Shown: positions 23,205 to 30,904, counted from the first letter of the stretch. The stretch is DNA of 64,000 nucleotides from VRUE01 sp963742535 (GCA_963742535.1 CAVUMC010000002.1:558001-622000); one strand, 5' to 3'. Notes: generated by a model not told the origin, from the letters alone. Translations and numbers: made by a program.

Positions 23205-24098
23205 TTAGCCGAACCGCCCGCTGACGTAGTCCTCGGTCGCCTGCTTCTCAGGGCTGGTGAAGATCTTCTCGGTCGCCCCGATCTCGATCAGGCGACCGGG
23301 CTTGCCGGTCTCTTCGAGGTTGAAGAAAGCGGTGATGTCACTGGCACGCGAGGCCTGCTGCATGTTGTGAGTGACGATCGCGATCGTGTATTTGCTCTTC
23401 AGCTCGCCGATCAGGTCCTCGATCGCCAGCGTCGCCACCGGGTCGAGCGCCGAGCAGGGCTCGTCCATCAGCAGCACCTCCGGCTCGACCGCGATCGCGC
23501 GGGCGATGCAGAGCCGCTGCTGCTGGCCGCCGGAAAGTCCCGAGCCGGGCTTGTCGAGGCGGTCCTTGACCTCGTTCCAGAGATGGGCACCGCGCAGCGA
23601 GCGCTCGACGACCTGGTCCTTCTCGGATTTCTTCACCCGGCCGCTGTTGAGGTTGAGGCCGGCGGCGACGTTGTCGTAGACCGACATCGTCGGGAAGGGG
23701 TTGGGCTGCTGGAAGACCATGCCGATCAGACGGCGCACCTGCACCGGGTCGACCTTGGAGCCGTAGATGTCCTGCCCATCGAGTTGGATGCTCCCCTCGA
23801 CCCGCGCGCCCGTGTTCAGCTCGTGCATGCGGTTGAGCGAGCGCAGGAAGGTCGTCTTGCCGCAGCCAGAGGAGCCGATCAGCGCCGTCACCTTGTTCGG
23901 CTCGACCGTCATCGTCACCTTTTCGACCGCCTGGAAGTCGCCGTAGAAGAGGTTGACTTCGTTGGCTTCGAGCGTCTTGGCCGGCCGGTCCGTCGCGACC
24001 GCGGTCGCCTCGGGCACCGTCTGCGCCTCTGTAATCGGTGGCTTCATTTCGGCTTTGCCGACCTCGGTCTCGGCTCGGGTTGCGCCCGCTGCTCCCAT
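23205..24098 (-). CDS. pstB: Phosphate ABC transporter ATP-binding protein PstB
   Basis: About 297 aa from the ATG at 24098, selected because GGAAGGAG lies 10 nt upstream; a GTG at 24122 would extend it by eight residues. Walker A is IGSSGCGKTTFLRSLNRMHE, the signature is GLSGGQQQRLCIARAIA, and Walker B is EVLLMDEPCSALDPVAT. RMHEL and the Q-loop FQQPNPFPTMSVYDN are PstB-typical. It powers high-affinity phosphate import with PstA and PstC. An N-terminal extension of about 40 residues before NLFYGDFQAVEKV is longer than in enterobacteria. Confidence 0.95.
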   Translation of the reverse strand: MGAAGATRAETEVGKAEMKPPITEAQTVPEATAVATDRPAKTLEANEVNLFYGDFQAVEKVTMTVEPNKVTALIGSSGCGKTTFLRSLNRMHELNTGARVEGSIQLDGQDIYGSKVDPVQVRRLIGMVFQQPNPFPTMSVYDNVAAGLNLNSGRVKKSEKDQVVERSLRGAHLWNEVKDRLDKPGSGLSGGQQQRLCIARAIAVEPEVLLMDEPCSALDPVATLAIEDLIGELKSKYTIAIVTHNMQQASRASDITAFFNLEETGKPGRLIEIGATEKIFTSPEKQATEDYVSGRFG

Positions 24099-24122
24099 TG
24101 GTCGTGCTCTCCTTCCATCCAC

Positions 24123-25160
24123 TTAGCGGATCTCGGTTCGATAGCGGCGGTAGATCAGGCGAGCCACGAGGTTGAGGACCATGACAATGACTATCAAGGT
24201 CAGCGCCGCAGCCCAAGCCCTGTCGTATGAGGCCTGCTTGAAGACACCAGGCGTTCGGTACTCGCTGTAGGCGTAGACCGCGAGGTTCTGCATCCGGCCT
24301 GAAAAGGGATTGCTGTTGATCGAGTCGACCACGCCGGTGGTGACCAGCAGCGGCGCCGTCTCACCGATGATCCGCGCGATCGCGATCATCATTCCCGTGA
24401 TCAAGCCGGCGAAGGCGGTCGGCAGCACCACCTTCGTGATCGTCCGCCACTTCGGCGTGCCCAGCGCGTAGGAGGCTTCGCGCAGGTGGTTGGGGACGAT
24501 CTTCAGAACCTCCTCGGAGGTGCGGATCACGATCGGGATCATCAGCACCGAGAGCGCTACCGAGCCCATCACCCCGAGCCGGATCCCGGGACCGAAGATC
24601 AAGGCGAAGAGCGCGTAGGCGAAGAGGCCGGCGACGATCGAGGGAATGCCGGTCATCACGTCGACGAAGAAGGTGAGCGCCCGGCGCAGGCGGCCGCTGC
24701 CGCCGTACTCGGTCAGGTAGATCGCCGCCATCAGGCCGACCGGGATCGAGATCAAGGCGGCGACGCCGGTGATCACGAGCGTGCCGACGAGCGCGTGGGC
24801 GGCGCCGCCGCCACCGATCTTGCCGCGCGCGTCCTCGGTGAGAAATTCGAGGCTGAGGCCGGGGATGCCGCGCTTTGCGACCTCGAAGATGAGCGAGAGC
24901 AGCGGGATCAGGGCGAGCCCGAAGGCGGAGACGATGACCAGTGTCACCAGGCGATCCTTGGCCCGGCGCGGGCCCTCGACGCGACGCGACCAGGTGTAAG
25001 TGACGATCGCGGCGATGAAGACGGTGAAGACCAGCAGCAGGGCGACACTGAAGGAGCCCGCGGCGAGCAGGACGATCGCTGCGAGCAGCGCCGAGCTGCC
25101 GACGGCGGCGTAGGTGGACCAGTTGGGCAGAACGCCGGTGTCGAGGGTGGTGGCGTTCAC
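24123..25160 (-). CDS. pstA: Phosphate ABC transporter permease PstA
   Basis: 345 aa. Two early helices (about 20-60) precede the usual permease core of six helices. The EAA-type loop is seen around YALGTPKWRTITKVVLPTA (about 240-258), where PstB docks, and GETAPLLVTTG is a PstA-typical segment. It overlaps pstC by ATGA and is followed by pstB, so the operon is tightly coupled. It forms the membrane pore with PstC. Confidence 0.94.
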   Translation of the reverse strand: MNATTLDTGVLPNWSTYAAVGSSALLAAIVLLAAGSFSVALLLVFTVFIAAIVTYTWSRRVEGPRRAKDRLVTLVIVSAFGLALIPLLSLIFEVAKRGIPGLSLEFLTEDARGKIGGGGAAHALVGTLVITGVAALISIPVGLMAAIYLTEYGGSGRLRRALTFFVDVMTGIPSIVAGLFAYALFALIFGPGIRLGVMGSVALSVLMIPIVIRTSEEVLKIVPNHLREASYALGTPKWRTITKVVLPTAFAGLITGMMIAIARIIGETAPLLVTTGVVDSINSNPFSGRMQNLAVYAYSEYRTPGVFKQASYDRAWAAALTLIVIVMVLNLVARLIYRRYRTEIR

Positions 25161-26113
25161 TGGATGTTCTGACGAGAGATGATCGCGCGGGCGACCAGGT
25201 TGGTGACGAGGGTGATCGCGAAGAGGACGAGGCCCGAGGCGATCAGCGTGTTGATCGCGAGGCCGGTCGATTCAGGAAAGTCGAGGGCGATGTTGGCGGC
25301 GATCGTCGAGGGGTTCGCCTGGCTGATCAGGTTGAAGCTGACGATGCCCGAGACCGAGAGGATGATCGTCACCGCCATCGTCTCGCCCAGGGCCCGGCCG
25401 AGCCCGAGCATGGCGCCGCTGATGATCGAGGACTTGCCGAAGGGCAGGACGGTCATCCGGATCATCTCCCAGCGCGTTGCGCCCAGCGCCAACGCGCCTT
25501 CCTGCAGCTTGCGCGGCGTCTGCGAGAAGACCTCGCGGGCGACGGCGGAGACGATCGGCAGGATCATCACCGTCAGCACCAGGCCGGCGACGAGCATCGT
25601 GCGACCGGTGACCGAGGCCGGGCCCGCGAAGAAGGGGATGAAGCCGAGCTTCTGTTCAAGCCACTGCATCGGCCCCACGGCGGCGGGGCCGAGCACGAAG
25701 ATGCCCCAGAGCCCGTAGACGATGCTTGGAATGGCGGCGAGCAGGTCGACCATGTAGCCAAGTGGGAGCAGCAGCCGTCGCGGCGCGACGTGGCTGATGA
25801 ACAACGCCACGGCAACCGCGAGGGGAACGGCGAGGACAACCGCGATCGTCGCCGCCAGCACGGTGCCGAAGGCGAGCGGCGCGATGTAGTCGATCAGGCT
25901 CTTGCCCCCCGGCAGTTCCGCCGAGCTGGCGGTCACCGCGGGCGCCGCCTGGATCAGCAGAAAGGCCGCGACCCCGGCCAGCAGGGCGAGGATCGTCACC
26001 GCGGCGGCTACGGAGGCGTTGGAAAAGATCCGGTCGCCCCATCGCCGCCGCCCACCTGAGGCGGCGGCGATGAGTTGACCGGCATTGGTCGTGGTGTCGG
26101 CGCGAGCCTCCAC
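25157..26113 (-). CDS. pstC: Phosphate ABC transporter permease PstC
   Basis: 318 aa with six transmembrane helices. LALGATRWEMIRMTVLPFG (about 210-228) is the permease docking loop, and ALGETMAVTIILS follows the Gly-Arg stretch expected in PstC. It begins 7 bp after pstS and overlaps pstA by 4 bp. Together with PstA it moves the phosphate released by PstS across the membrane. Confidence 0.94.
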   Translation of the reverse strand: MEARADTTTNAGQLIAAASGGRRRWGDRIFSNASVAAAVTILALLAGVAAFLLIQAAPAVTASSAELPGGKSLIDYIAPLAFGTVLAATIAVVLAVPLAVAVALFISHVAPRRLLLPLGYMVDLLAAIPSIVYGLWGIFVLGPAAVGPMQWLEQKLGFIPFFAGPASVTGRTMLVAGLVLTVMILPIVSAVAREVFSQTPRKLQEGALALGATRWEMIRMTVLPFGKSSIISGAMLGLGRALGETMAVTIILSVSGIVSFNLISQANPSTIAANIALDFPESTGLAINTLIASGLVLFAITLVTNLVARAIISRQNIQ

Positions 26114-26120
26114 CTACTGC

Positions 26121-27221
26121 CTAGCCTTCGATTGCTTCCACGGCTGGCGTGATCTTTTTGGTCAGGGACGCCGAGAGCGGCGCCGATCCAGCGTTTTCAG
26201 CGGCGATTTTCTGACCTTCGCTGCTGATCGCGTATTCGAAGTACCCCTTGACCAATTCGGCTTCACTGGTCGAGCCGTACTTGGTGCAACCGATCAGGTA
26301 CGAGACCAGAACGATCGGGTAGGTGCCCTCTGATTCGGTCTTGCGATCGAGTTCAAAGGGGAACATGTAGGGGCTTTTTGCCAGATCCTTGGCTTCCGGC
26401 GACTCCTCGAGGATCTTCGCCGCGGCCTCCGGAGTCGGTTCGATGAAAGCGTTGCCGACCTTGATCGTGGCGGTGCCGAGTTCACCAGCCTGGCTGGCGT
26501 CGGCGTAACCGATCGCGCCGTCGCCGGCGGTCACAGCTTCAACTACGCCGGAGGTGCCCTGCGCAGCCTCGCCGCCCTTAACAGGCCAGTCGCCGCTGAC
26601 TTCGTATTTCCAGATGCTGGGGACGACCTTCGACAGGTAGTCCGTGAAGTTCTCGGTCGTGCCCGACTCATCAGAGCGGTTGACAGGGGTGATCCGGGTG
26701 TCAGGCAGTTCGGCGTCGGGGTTGTCTTTGGCGATCGCCGGATCGTTCCAGGCGGTGATTTCCTGGTTGAAGATCTTGGCGAGTGTTTCCGGGTCGAGCT
26801 GCAGCGATTCGACGCCTTCGAGGTTGTAGATGATCGCGATCGGCGAGACGTAGGCGGGAACCTCGACCAGCTGACCGCCTTTGCAGCGTTCCGCGGCCTT
26901 CTTCAGTTCGCCTTCTTCTTCTTCAAGTGCCGCGTCGCTGCCGGCGTAGGCAACGCCACCGGCGATGAACTGTTCGCGGCCGCCGCCTGAGCCCACAGCA
27001 TCGTAGGAGACAGTGGCACCTGAGTTGGCGTTCTCGAATTCGGCGATCCAGGCTTCCTGCGCGGCCTCCTGAGCAGTGGAGCCGGCACCTGCGATCTGGC
27101 CGGAGAGGTCACCGCCGCCGGAGGAACTGCTGCTGTCGTCGCTGCTGCTGCCGCAGGCAGAGACGCCGAGAGCGAGGACGGCCAATGAGGCGAGAATGGC
27201 CAACCATCTGGAAGGACTCAC
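26121..27221 (-). CDS. pstS: Phosphate-binding lipoprotein PstS
   Basis: 366 aa from the GTG at 27221, chosen for AAGGAG 7 nt upstream. The signal peptide ends in LGVSAC, so the protein is anchored outside the membrane. Phosphate-binding segments are visible: GAGSTAQ (about 50), GSGGGREQFIAGG (about 85-97), and RSDESGTTENFTDYL (about 190-204). It delivers phosphate to PstCA. A four-unit PHO-box-like array lies 87 bp upstream, and a GC-rich hairpin (27253-27268) sits in the leader. Confidence 0.94.
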   Translation of the reverse strand: MSPSRWLAILASLAVLALGVSACGSSSDDSSSSSGGGDLSGQIAGAGSTAQEAAQEAWIAEFENANSGATVSYDAVGSGGGREQFIAGGVAYAGSDAALEEEEGELKKAAERCKGGQLVEVPAYVSPIAIIYNLEGVESLQLDPETLAKIFNQEITAWNDPAIAKDNPDAELPDTRITPVNRSDESGTTENFTDYLSKVVPSIWKYEVSGDWPVKGGEAAQGTSGVVEAVTAGDGAIGYADASQAGELGTATIKVGNAFIEPTPEAAAKILEESPEAKDLAKSPYMFPFELDRKTESEGTYPIVLVSYLIGCTKYGSTSEAELVKGYFEYAISSEGQKIAAENAGSAPLSASLTKKITPAVEAIEG

Positions 27222-27252
27222 ACAAACTCCTTTTCGTTGTTTAGGCACAGGA

Positions 27253-27268
27253 GCGGGCCAGGGCCCGC
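27253..27268. repeat. Hairpin in the pstS leader
   Basis: GCGGGCC (27253-27259) and GGCCCGC (27262-27268) form a perfect 7-bp stem with a 2-nt spacer. It lies between the PHO-box-like array and the pstS start. Whether it shapes the leader mRNA is unknown. Confidence 0.3.
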
Positions 27269-27307
27269 CAGCTTGCCGGCCACACTCACAGCAGGCCTGG
27301 AACAGCT

Positions 27308-27346
27308 TGTTACCTGGCTGTATCGGGAATGTGAAAAAGATGTAAA
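27308..27346 (-). promoter_or_regulatory. PHO-box-like array C, upstream of pstS
   Basis: Plus-strand hexamers TGTTAC (27308), TGTATC (27319), TGTGAA (27330) and TGTAAA (27341) repeat exactly every 11 bp. Read towards pstS they are TTTACA, TTCACA, GATACA, GTAACA, close to the TT(A/C)ACA half-sites spaced by 5 bp that bind PhoP/PhoB-type regulators. The position, 87 bp before the pstS start, fits activation under phosphate starvation. Confidence 0.65.
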
Positions 27347-27368
27347 AAGCCCCCGGAAGTCGGCCAAT

Positions 27369-27656
27369 TCATCCTTCCGGTGAAAAGCGATAGCCGATGC
27401 CGCTGTGGGTGTGGATCAGGCGCTTACCGGGCAGCGCTTCGCCCAGCTTCGAGCGCAGCCGACTGACGTAGACGTCGACCGAGCGGTCGTCATGGCGGGG
27501 TTCCCGCCCCCAGACCTCGGCGAAAAGCTCCGCGCGGGTGAGGATGCGCTGTGGGTGAGCGGCCAGGGTCGTCAGCAACTGCAGCTCGCGCACGGTCAGG
27601 CTCAGCGGCCGGCCATCGACCAGAGCAGCATGTTCCTCGGGCCTGATCTCCAACAT
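27369..27656 (-). CDS. Stand-alone OmpR/PhoB-type winged-helix DNA-binding protein (no receiver)
   Basis: Only 95 aa, all of it a Trans_reg_C domain: LTVRELQLLTTLAAHPQRILTRAEL, then DRSVDVYVSRLRSKL (recognition helix) and LIHTHSGIGYRF (wing). It resembles the DNA-binding half of the response regulator 36 bp upstream, especially DRSVDVxxxxLRxKL, but has no receiver domain. It lies between that regulator and pstS. With no phosphorylation site it might occupy or compete for PHO-box-like sites, one array of which lies just before its own start. Confidence 0.8.
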   Translation of the reverse strand: MLEIRPEEHAALVDGRPLSLTVRELQLLTTLAAHPQRILTRAELFAEVWGREPRHDDRSVDVYVSRLRSKLGEALPGKRLIHTHSGIGYRFSPEG

Positions 27657-27690
27657 TGCACGCGAGGATGGCCGGGGCGGCCAGGCGTGC

Positions 27691-27729
27691 GGTTACGCGG
27701 CCGTAAAGCTGCTGTGAACTACTTGTGAA
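27691..27729 (-). promoter_or_regulatory. PHO-box-like array B, upstream of the solo winged-helix gene
   Basis: Read on the minus strand: TTCACA, TTCACA, TTTACG, GTAACC, each starting 11 bp after the last (plus-strand unit starts 27724, 27713, 27702, 27691). The array covers the last codons of the response-regulator gene and ends 35 bp before the solo gene's ATG. It is the best-matching of the four arrays and suggests a separate Pho-controlled promoter for the solo protein. Confidence 0.6.
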
Positions 27730-28487
27730 TCGACGACTTCCCGCTCGGCAAGTGCGGCTGCCTCCGCGGCGGCCTGGCCGCCGACGACCTCTGGATCGAA
27801 GCGGTAGCCGACGCCGAAATGGGTGTGGATGTAGCGCCAGCTCGGCGAGCGCTTCTCCAGCTTCTGGCGCAGCTTGCGAATGAAGACGTCGACCGAGCGA
27901 TCGCCGTGGGCCATCGCGTAGCCCCAGACCCGCTGGTAGATCGCCTCGCGCTCGAGCACCTGACCCTTGACATCAGCCAGGAGCTGCAGCAGCTCGAACT
28001 CGCGGCGAGTGAGGTCGAGGCTCTCGCCCCCGACAAAGGCCTGGAACTGATCAGCGCGGATCTCGAGCTCACCGACGACCACCGGGCCGGACTCGACGAC
28101 GGCGCGGGTGCGGCGGCGGCGGCGGGAAACGGCCTCGATCCGCGCCATCACCTCCTCGGGATGGCAGGGCTTGCCAACCCAGTCATCGACCCCCATGCGC
28201 AGGCCGCGCACCCGCTGGGCCACGGTCGAGCGGCCGGTGCAGACGATCACGCCGAGGTCGGGGAGCAGGTCGCAGACCCGCCCCAAGTAATCCCAGGCTT
28301 CGTCGCCGAGGACGGAGAGATCGAGCAGCAGCGCGTTCAGCTTCATCGCGACCAGCTCCTCAGGCGGGATGGCGCTGCTCGACAGGCGCTGTTGCCAGCC
28401 CGCAGCCTCGGTCCGCTTGGAGAGGACCGTGACGAAGCCGCTGTCGTCGTCGATTACCGCGAGACGAATGGTTTGCTGCGGAGGCAA
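27693..28487 (-). CDS. Response regulator, PhoB/PhoP-like (receiver plus winged helix)
   Basis: 264 aa from a TTG at 28487. The receiver domain has the acidic pocket AVIDDDSG, phosphoacceptor Asp in LLLDLSVLG (about 57), Thr in VIVCTGR and Lys in VGKPCHPEE. The winged helix follows (LTRREFELLQLLADVKGQ, DRSVDVFIRKLRQKLE, HTHFGVGYRF), with a 30-residue tail. A good -10 (TACAAT, minus strand, 28502-28497) lies 9 nt before the TTG and no ribosome-binding site is seen, so the mRNA may be nearly leaderless. It is likely the Pho regulator, but its sensor kinase is not in this window. Confidence 0.85.
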   Translation of the reverse strand: MPPQQTIRLAVIDDDSGFVTVLSKRTEAAGWQQRLSSSAIPPEELVAMKLNALLLDLSVLGDEAWDYLGRVCDLLPDLGVIVCTGRSTVAQRVRGLRMGVDDWVGKPCHPEEVMARIEAVSRRRRRTRAVVESGPVVVGELEIRADQFQAFVGGESLDLTRREFELLQLLADVKGQVLEREAIYQRVWGYAMAHGDRSVDVFIRKLRQKLEKRSPSWRYIHTHFGVGYRFDPEVVGGQAAAEAAALAEREVVDSQVVHSSFTAA

Positions 28488-28540
28488 GACGGGGGGATTG
28501 TATGTCTCTTGGATGACGAACGTGGTGCCAAAACGCCTGC

Positions 28541-28573
28541 GTTCACAGGATTTTCACAGCTGAATCACCCTAA
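28541..28573 (+). promoter_or_regulatory. PHO-box-like array A, oriented rightwards
   Basis: Plus-strand TTCACA (28542), TTCACA (28553) and ATCACC (28564) repeat every 11 bp. In arrays B-D the same motif reads towards the controlled gene; here that direction is rightwards, away from the response regulator and into a gap with no protein gene. It could drive the candidate small RNA that follows, and may also act on the response regulator, whose -10 is about 40 bp to the left. Confidence 0.55.
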
Positions 28574-28582
28574 TTTCCGGGA

Positions 28583-28732
28583 AACTCGCCCGCGAGGCGT
28601 TCACCGGGGCTTCTCAAGGTATTCCCCGGATGTTCACGAGAGGCCAGAGCCCCGGCGCCACACTTGAGCCTCACGAGACTCCTCTCTCGTCACCGCGAAC
28701 GGCCCACTGCCCCGGGCCGTTCGCTTTTTTTT
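28583..28732 (+). ncRNA. Candidate phosphate-regulated small RNA
   Basis: Inferred transcript from just after array A to the T8 tract at 28732. It would hold a 6-bp GC stem (CCGGGG 28604-28609 with CCCCGG 28624-28629), a 7-bp stem (ACGAGAG 28636-28642 with CTCTCGT 28684-28690) and an 11-bp terminator stem. Both flanking protein genes are on the other strand, so neither explains a plus-strand terminator. The exact start is a guess based on TAATTT at 28571 as a possible -10. Confidence 0.4.
28695..28732 (+). terminator. Strong rho-independent terminator, orphan on the plus strand
   Basis: A perfect 11-bp stem (28695-28705 with 28714-28724, arms GCGAACGGCCC/GGGCCGTTCGC), an 8-nt loop and T8 at 28725-28732. 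Eight Ts are striking at this GC content. Transcription from the left must end here, yet bacA and the response regulator are both on the minus strand. On the minus strand the hairpin has no U-run after it. Confidence 0.8.
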
Positions 28733-28739
28733 GGCCCGG

Positions 28740-29555
28740 CTAGCTGATCGCGCCGGTCGCGGTGAGCACCAGGACCAGAATGCCGAGGGCGATCCGGTAG
28801 ATCACGAAGATCTCGAGGCTGTGGGTGCTGAGGTAGCGCAGCAGCCAGGCGATCGCGAAGTAGCCGGTGACGAAGGCGACCAGGGTCGCGATCGCGGTCG
28901 CCGCCGGCGAGGGGCCACCCGCTTCGCCGACCTTACGCAGCTCGAAGAGGCCACTGAGAACCACCGCCGGGACCGAAAGCAGGAACGAGTAGCGGGCGGC
29001 GGCGACCCGGTCGAAGCCGCGGAAGAGACCGGCAGAGATCGTTGCGCCCGAGCGCGAGACACCGGGGACGAGCGCCAGCGACTGGGCGACGCCGATGAAG
29101 AGCCCGTCACGCCCGTTCATCTCATCGAGGTCGCGCTGCCGCGTCCCCACCCGCTCGGCGAGGACCATGACGAAGGAGAAGAGGATCAAGGCGGAACCGA
29201 TCAGGTAGAGGCTGCGGGCGCCGGACTCGATCTGGTCCTTGAAGATGAAGCCGAAAATCGCGATCGGGATCGTGCCGAGAACGATGAACCAGCCCAGTTT
29301 CGCCTCCTGACTTGCCTGGCGAATCGGCACCCGCAGTTCGCCCAGCCAGGCGGCGGCAATGCGCCAGAGGTCGGCGCGGAAGTAGATAAGGACGGCGGCC
29401 ATTGTGCCGAGCTGGATCACGGCGGTGAATCCCGCACCGGGATCGGACCAGCCGAGCAGCGCCGGCACGATCCGCAGGTGGCCGCTGGAGGAGATCGGCA
29501 GGAACTCGGTTAGCCCCTGCACGAGTCCGAGGACGATCGCTTCAAGGGTGCTCAT
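28740..29555 (-). CDS. uppP: Undecaprenyl-diphosphatase (UppP/BacA)
   Basis: About 271 aa from the ATG at 29555; the family starts close to LEAIVLGLVQGLTEFLPISSSGHL, so the ATG at 29582 is too early. ISSSGHL and GVSRSGATISAGLFRG (about 150-165) are the two conserved catalytic segments. It recycles undecaprenyl pyrophosphate to the monophosphate carrier for cell-wall synthesis, releasing phosphate at the outer membrane face. Eight or so helices are seen. Its place beside the Pho genes may be chance. Confidence 0.93.
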   Translation of the reverse strand: MSTLEAIVLGLVQGLTEFLPISSSGHLRIVPALLGWSDPGAGFTAVIQLGTMAAVLIYFRADLWRIAAAWLGELRVPIRQASQEAKLGWFIVLGTIPIAIFGFIFKDQIESGARSLYLIGSALILFSFVMVLAERVGTRQRDLDEMNGRDGLFIGVAQSLALVPGVSRSGATISAGLFRGFDRVAAARYSFLLSVPAVVLSGLFELRKVGEAGGPSPAATAIATLVAFVTGYFAIAWLLRYLSTHSLEIFVIYRIALGILVLVLTATGAIS

Positions 29556-29660
29556 GGCCGCGACGGGCACTGACGCTGACATCGGCGGCGCATCCTATGG
29601 CAGCGCCTAAAGCGAAGATGAAGCATGGGGGCGCCGCTGTCGTGCGCTAGATTCCCGGAC

Positions 29661-29918
29661 GTGAAGGCTCCGACTCGCGCCACGACGATCGCAGCGGCCC
29701 TCTGCGCCGCGCTGCTCTCGCTCCTGCTCGCCGCGCCGCTGGCGTTGGCGGATAACGGCGTCGGCCTCGCCGGTCCAACCACGGACCAGACCGTCACCTT
29801 CTTCTGCTTCGGCGTGATCGCCTTCTTCGCGATTCTCGTGATCGTGCTCTCGATCGTCCAGGGCAAGCTCGAGAAGCGCAAAGAACGCCGGCGCTACGAC
29901 CTCGAGCGCTACGGCTGA
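29661..29918 (+). CDS. Small exported or membrane protein, unknown
   Basis: About 85 aa from a GTG at 29661, with a second possible start at 29625. A hydrophobic N-terminus (AAALCAALLSLLLAAPLALA) looks like a signal peptide, then about 15 residues, a transmembrane helix (VTFFCFGVIAFFAILVIVLSIV) and a basic tail KLEKRKERRRYDLERYG. The tail should be cytoplasmic. No family recognised. It diverges from uppP, separated by 105 bp. Confidence 0.6.
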   Translation: MKAPTRATTIAAALCAALLSLLLAAPLALADNGVGLAGPTTDQTVTFFCFGVIAFFAILVIVLSIVQGKLEKRKERRRYDLERYG

Positions 29919-29924
29919 GCGGAC

Positions 29925-30770
29925 CTAGTCGAGCCGGAAGCCGCTGAGCAGGCGCTTCTCGGTCTCACCCTCGATCTCCGCCGCTACTTCGATCTTGCCC
30001 TCCAGGGGCGTACCGCGGATCTTGGTCGCGAGCAGGTCGTCGACCTGGAAGATGCCGGCCGAGTTGTTGAGCTCGATCTCAATCCGCACCGGCCGCGTCT
30101 CCCCCGCCTCAATCCGCACCTTGTCGACGGCGGCAGCGGAGATCGAGTGGATCCCCTCCTGCCCCGCTTCGATCGGCAACCGCGTCCGCCCCTGAGCCAT
30201 GTCGAGCGCATCGGCAACCCGCACCACCCCGGCCTCAAGCGTGTAGGGCTCCCCGCGGCGCCGGTGGCCAATGATCGCGTGCAAAATCTCGGCAGCGACA
30301 ATCGTCCTCTCCGGCTCGCGATAGCCGTTGGCCAATAGCCGTTCGAGCACCCCACTGGCCAGAAACAAGCTGTACGCCTCGTGGTCCTGACGGTGGATCG
30401 ACATGCCGACGTCGTGCAGCAGCGCGCCGCCGGCAACCACCACCTCGGCGTCGCGGGATGACATGCCGTGATCGACCACCACGGCTGGCTCCACCCCAGC
30501 CTTCACGAGCAGACGCAGCAGCCTCAGGGCGATGTTCAAGACGATTTGCATGTGCACCCAAGAGTGGTCGGACATCCCCAGCCGCTCGGCGTGCACCTGC
30601 GTCATGTACCACCAAGCCCTCACCTGGTCATCACTGTTAACCGCGTCCAGGAATGACTCGAGCTTCCGGTTCCCCCGCGTCGGCGCCCTCACCTTGGCCT
30701 CAGCGATCGCTTCCTTGGGCGGCTTGCGAGCGGGTCCCTTCGGGTCAGGCGTTGGGACTGACTCGCTCAT
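29925..30770 (-). CDS. HD-domain phosphohydrolase
   Basis: About 281 aa from the ATG at 30770 (MSESVPTPD); the longer frame to 30869 runs through an inverted-repeat element. The HD metal motif is seen as GGALLHDVGMSIHRQDHE (about 130-147), with a second His pair near HSWVHMQ and an Asp in VRVADALDMAQGRTR (about 195). HD enzymes hydrolyse phosphate esters, often nucleotides. Substrate unknown. A C-terminal domain of about 70 residues is rich in acidic strands. Confidence 0.8.
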   Translation of the reverse strand: MSESVPTPDPKGPARKPPKEAIAEAKVRAPTRGNRKLESFLDAVNSDDQVRAWWYMTQVHAERLGMSDHSWVHMQIVLNIALRLLRLLVKAGVEPAVVVDHGMSSRDAEVVVAGGALLHDVGMSIHRQDHEAYSLFLASGVLERLLANGYREPERTIVAAEILHAIIGHRRRGEPYTLEAGVVRVADALDMAQGRTRLPIEAGQEGIHSISAAAVDKVRIEAGETRPVRIEIELNNSAGIFQVDDLLATKIRGTPLEGKIEVAAEIEGETEKRLLSGFRLD

Positions 30771-30786
30771 TGGCCGGATCGTAAGG

Positions 30787-30896
30787 GAGGGGTCGGGCAC
30801 CACTCCCGGCTCAACTTTTTCGGTGACGACGCAGTACTGTCGCCTTAGGGAATTGCCGAAAAAGTACAAGCCGCCGGGAGCGGCGCCCGACCCCTC
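30787..30896. repeat. Dispersed 110-bp inverted-repeat element, copy A
   Basis: Arms 30787-30823 and 30856-30896 pair along most of their length. The inner arm ends read CTCAACTTTTTCGG on the left and, as reverse complement of the right arm, CTTGTACTTTTTCGG. A related element at 41252-41363 shares these inner blocks, while its outer stem differs but still pairs. It lies 9 bp after the stop of the Rpf-like gene. Confidence 0.6.
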
Positions 30897-30904
30897 GCTC
30901 AGGT

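Noticed and set aside
28630..28742. A 36-codon plus-strand frame (ATG at 28630, stop at 28740-28742) with AAGG about 9 nt before it
   Set aside because: It runs straight through the 11-bp terminator stem and T8 tract, so a terminated transcript would have no stop codon; its residues show no pattern.
30787..30896. attC-like recombination site, because GTTGAGC/GCTCAAC match the integron core consensus
   Set aside because: The core-like boxes lie at the inner end of the stems rather than at the outer ends, and no integrase gene is in the window.
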